The position numbers and the translations under genes were made by a program. Shown here piece by piece: positions 32,894 to 32,961 of a stretch of 32,961 bases of DNA. Numbering within the stretch: position 1 is the stretch's first letter; the number at the start of each line of letters is the position of its first letter. This stretch comes from Cytophagaceae bacterium (lineage in GTDB: Bacteria; Bacteroidota; Bacteroidia; Cytophagales; Spirosomataceae): contig JAHEAY010000021.1 in assembly GCA_024642485.1 (NCBI GenBank), positions 1-32,961 on the forward strand, read 5' to 3'. The notes beneath the pieces were generated by a model. The model was given only the letters and a program-made list of their open reading frames with translations, was not told the origin of the DNA and searched no databases.

Positions 32894-32920
32894 GTTTGAT
32901 TTGCCCGAAGTAAACCAAAC
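32894..32920 (-). promoter_or_regulatory. Hairpin just upstream of the DUF4160 start
   Basis: On the minus strand GTTTGGTTT (32920-32912) can pair with AAATCAAAC (32902-32894) through nine pairs, including one G-U, around a 9-base loop. It ends 3 bases before the ATG and so covers the ribosome-binding region. As DNA it is an imperfect inverted repeat with one mismatch. Confidence 0.35.
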
Positions 32921-32961
32921 AATCGTTCGACTGATCTTTTAAAACTGATAATCAATTTAGA

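Overview
The window looks like a chromosomal segment of a Bacteroidota bacterium, probably of the Cytophagales type. The evidence is several promoters of the Bacteroidota form TAnnTTTG in front of genes, weak Shine-Dalgarno sequences, the phylum-specific DUF4290 gene, and the overall protein character. Coding density is very high. Almost all genes are recognisable, and I saw no phage, transposase, integrase or CRISPR array.

Layout. (1) 101-5239, minus strand: a tight operon asnS > dgkA > DUF4290 > murA > MATE exporter, with junctions from a 1-base overlap to a 5-base gap. It covers translation, lipid/undecaprenol phosphorylation and the first committed step of peptidoglycan synthesis. Divergent from it is rpoN (sigma-54, 5341-6780), followed by a secreted sorbosone/aldose dehydrogenase-like beta-propeller (6840-8051). 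(2) 8171-8290: tRNA-Arg(ACG) with its own promoter and a strong terminator. (3) 8343-13795: an AT-rich glycan cluster with a GT-C type membrane glycosyltransferase, a three-gene set resembling WbpB/WbpD/WbpE for making a 3-acetamido-3-deoxy nucleotide sugar, and two family-2 glycosyltransferases. An AlkB-type membrane di-iron hydroxylase follows (13831-14874). (4) 14866-15303: a small exported DUF1566 protein on the minus strand. (5) 15453-20829: a three-gene envelope operon with a 1005-residue exported TPR protein, an outer-membrane beta-barrel without a visible plug, and a lipoprotein of unknown function. This is the best candidate for an undescribed system. (6) 20833-23845, minus strand: rsmA > mgtE > dtd > MazG-like. 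(7) 23920-27201: a large cytoplasmic hybrid histidine kinase (PAS-PAS-GAF-PAS-HisKA-HATPase-REC-HPt), then clpB (27316-29916) with a terminator and a cluster of dispersed palindromic repeats. (8) 30053-32349, minus strand: an aldehyde dehydrogenase and an FAH-family protein that together look like the last two steps of oxidative pentose (Weimberg-type) catabolism. (9) 32421-32890, minus strand: an overlapping DUF4160/DUF2442 pair.

Points of most interest: MurA carries Asp in place of the fosfomycin-target Cys; the TPR/barrel/lipoprotein operon; an AlkB hydroxylase beside a glycan cluster; a possible sigma-54 promoter in front of clpB in the same window as rpoN; and the palindromic repeat cluster at 29955-30045. 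Several start codons were moved inward from the longest reading frame. In three of these cases (DUF1566, rsmA, FAH) a TAnnTTTG box sits where the longer start would not fit well. No gene-free stretch exceeds 300 bases; the largest gap (8052-8342) holds the tRNA, its promoter and its terminator.
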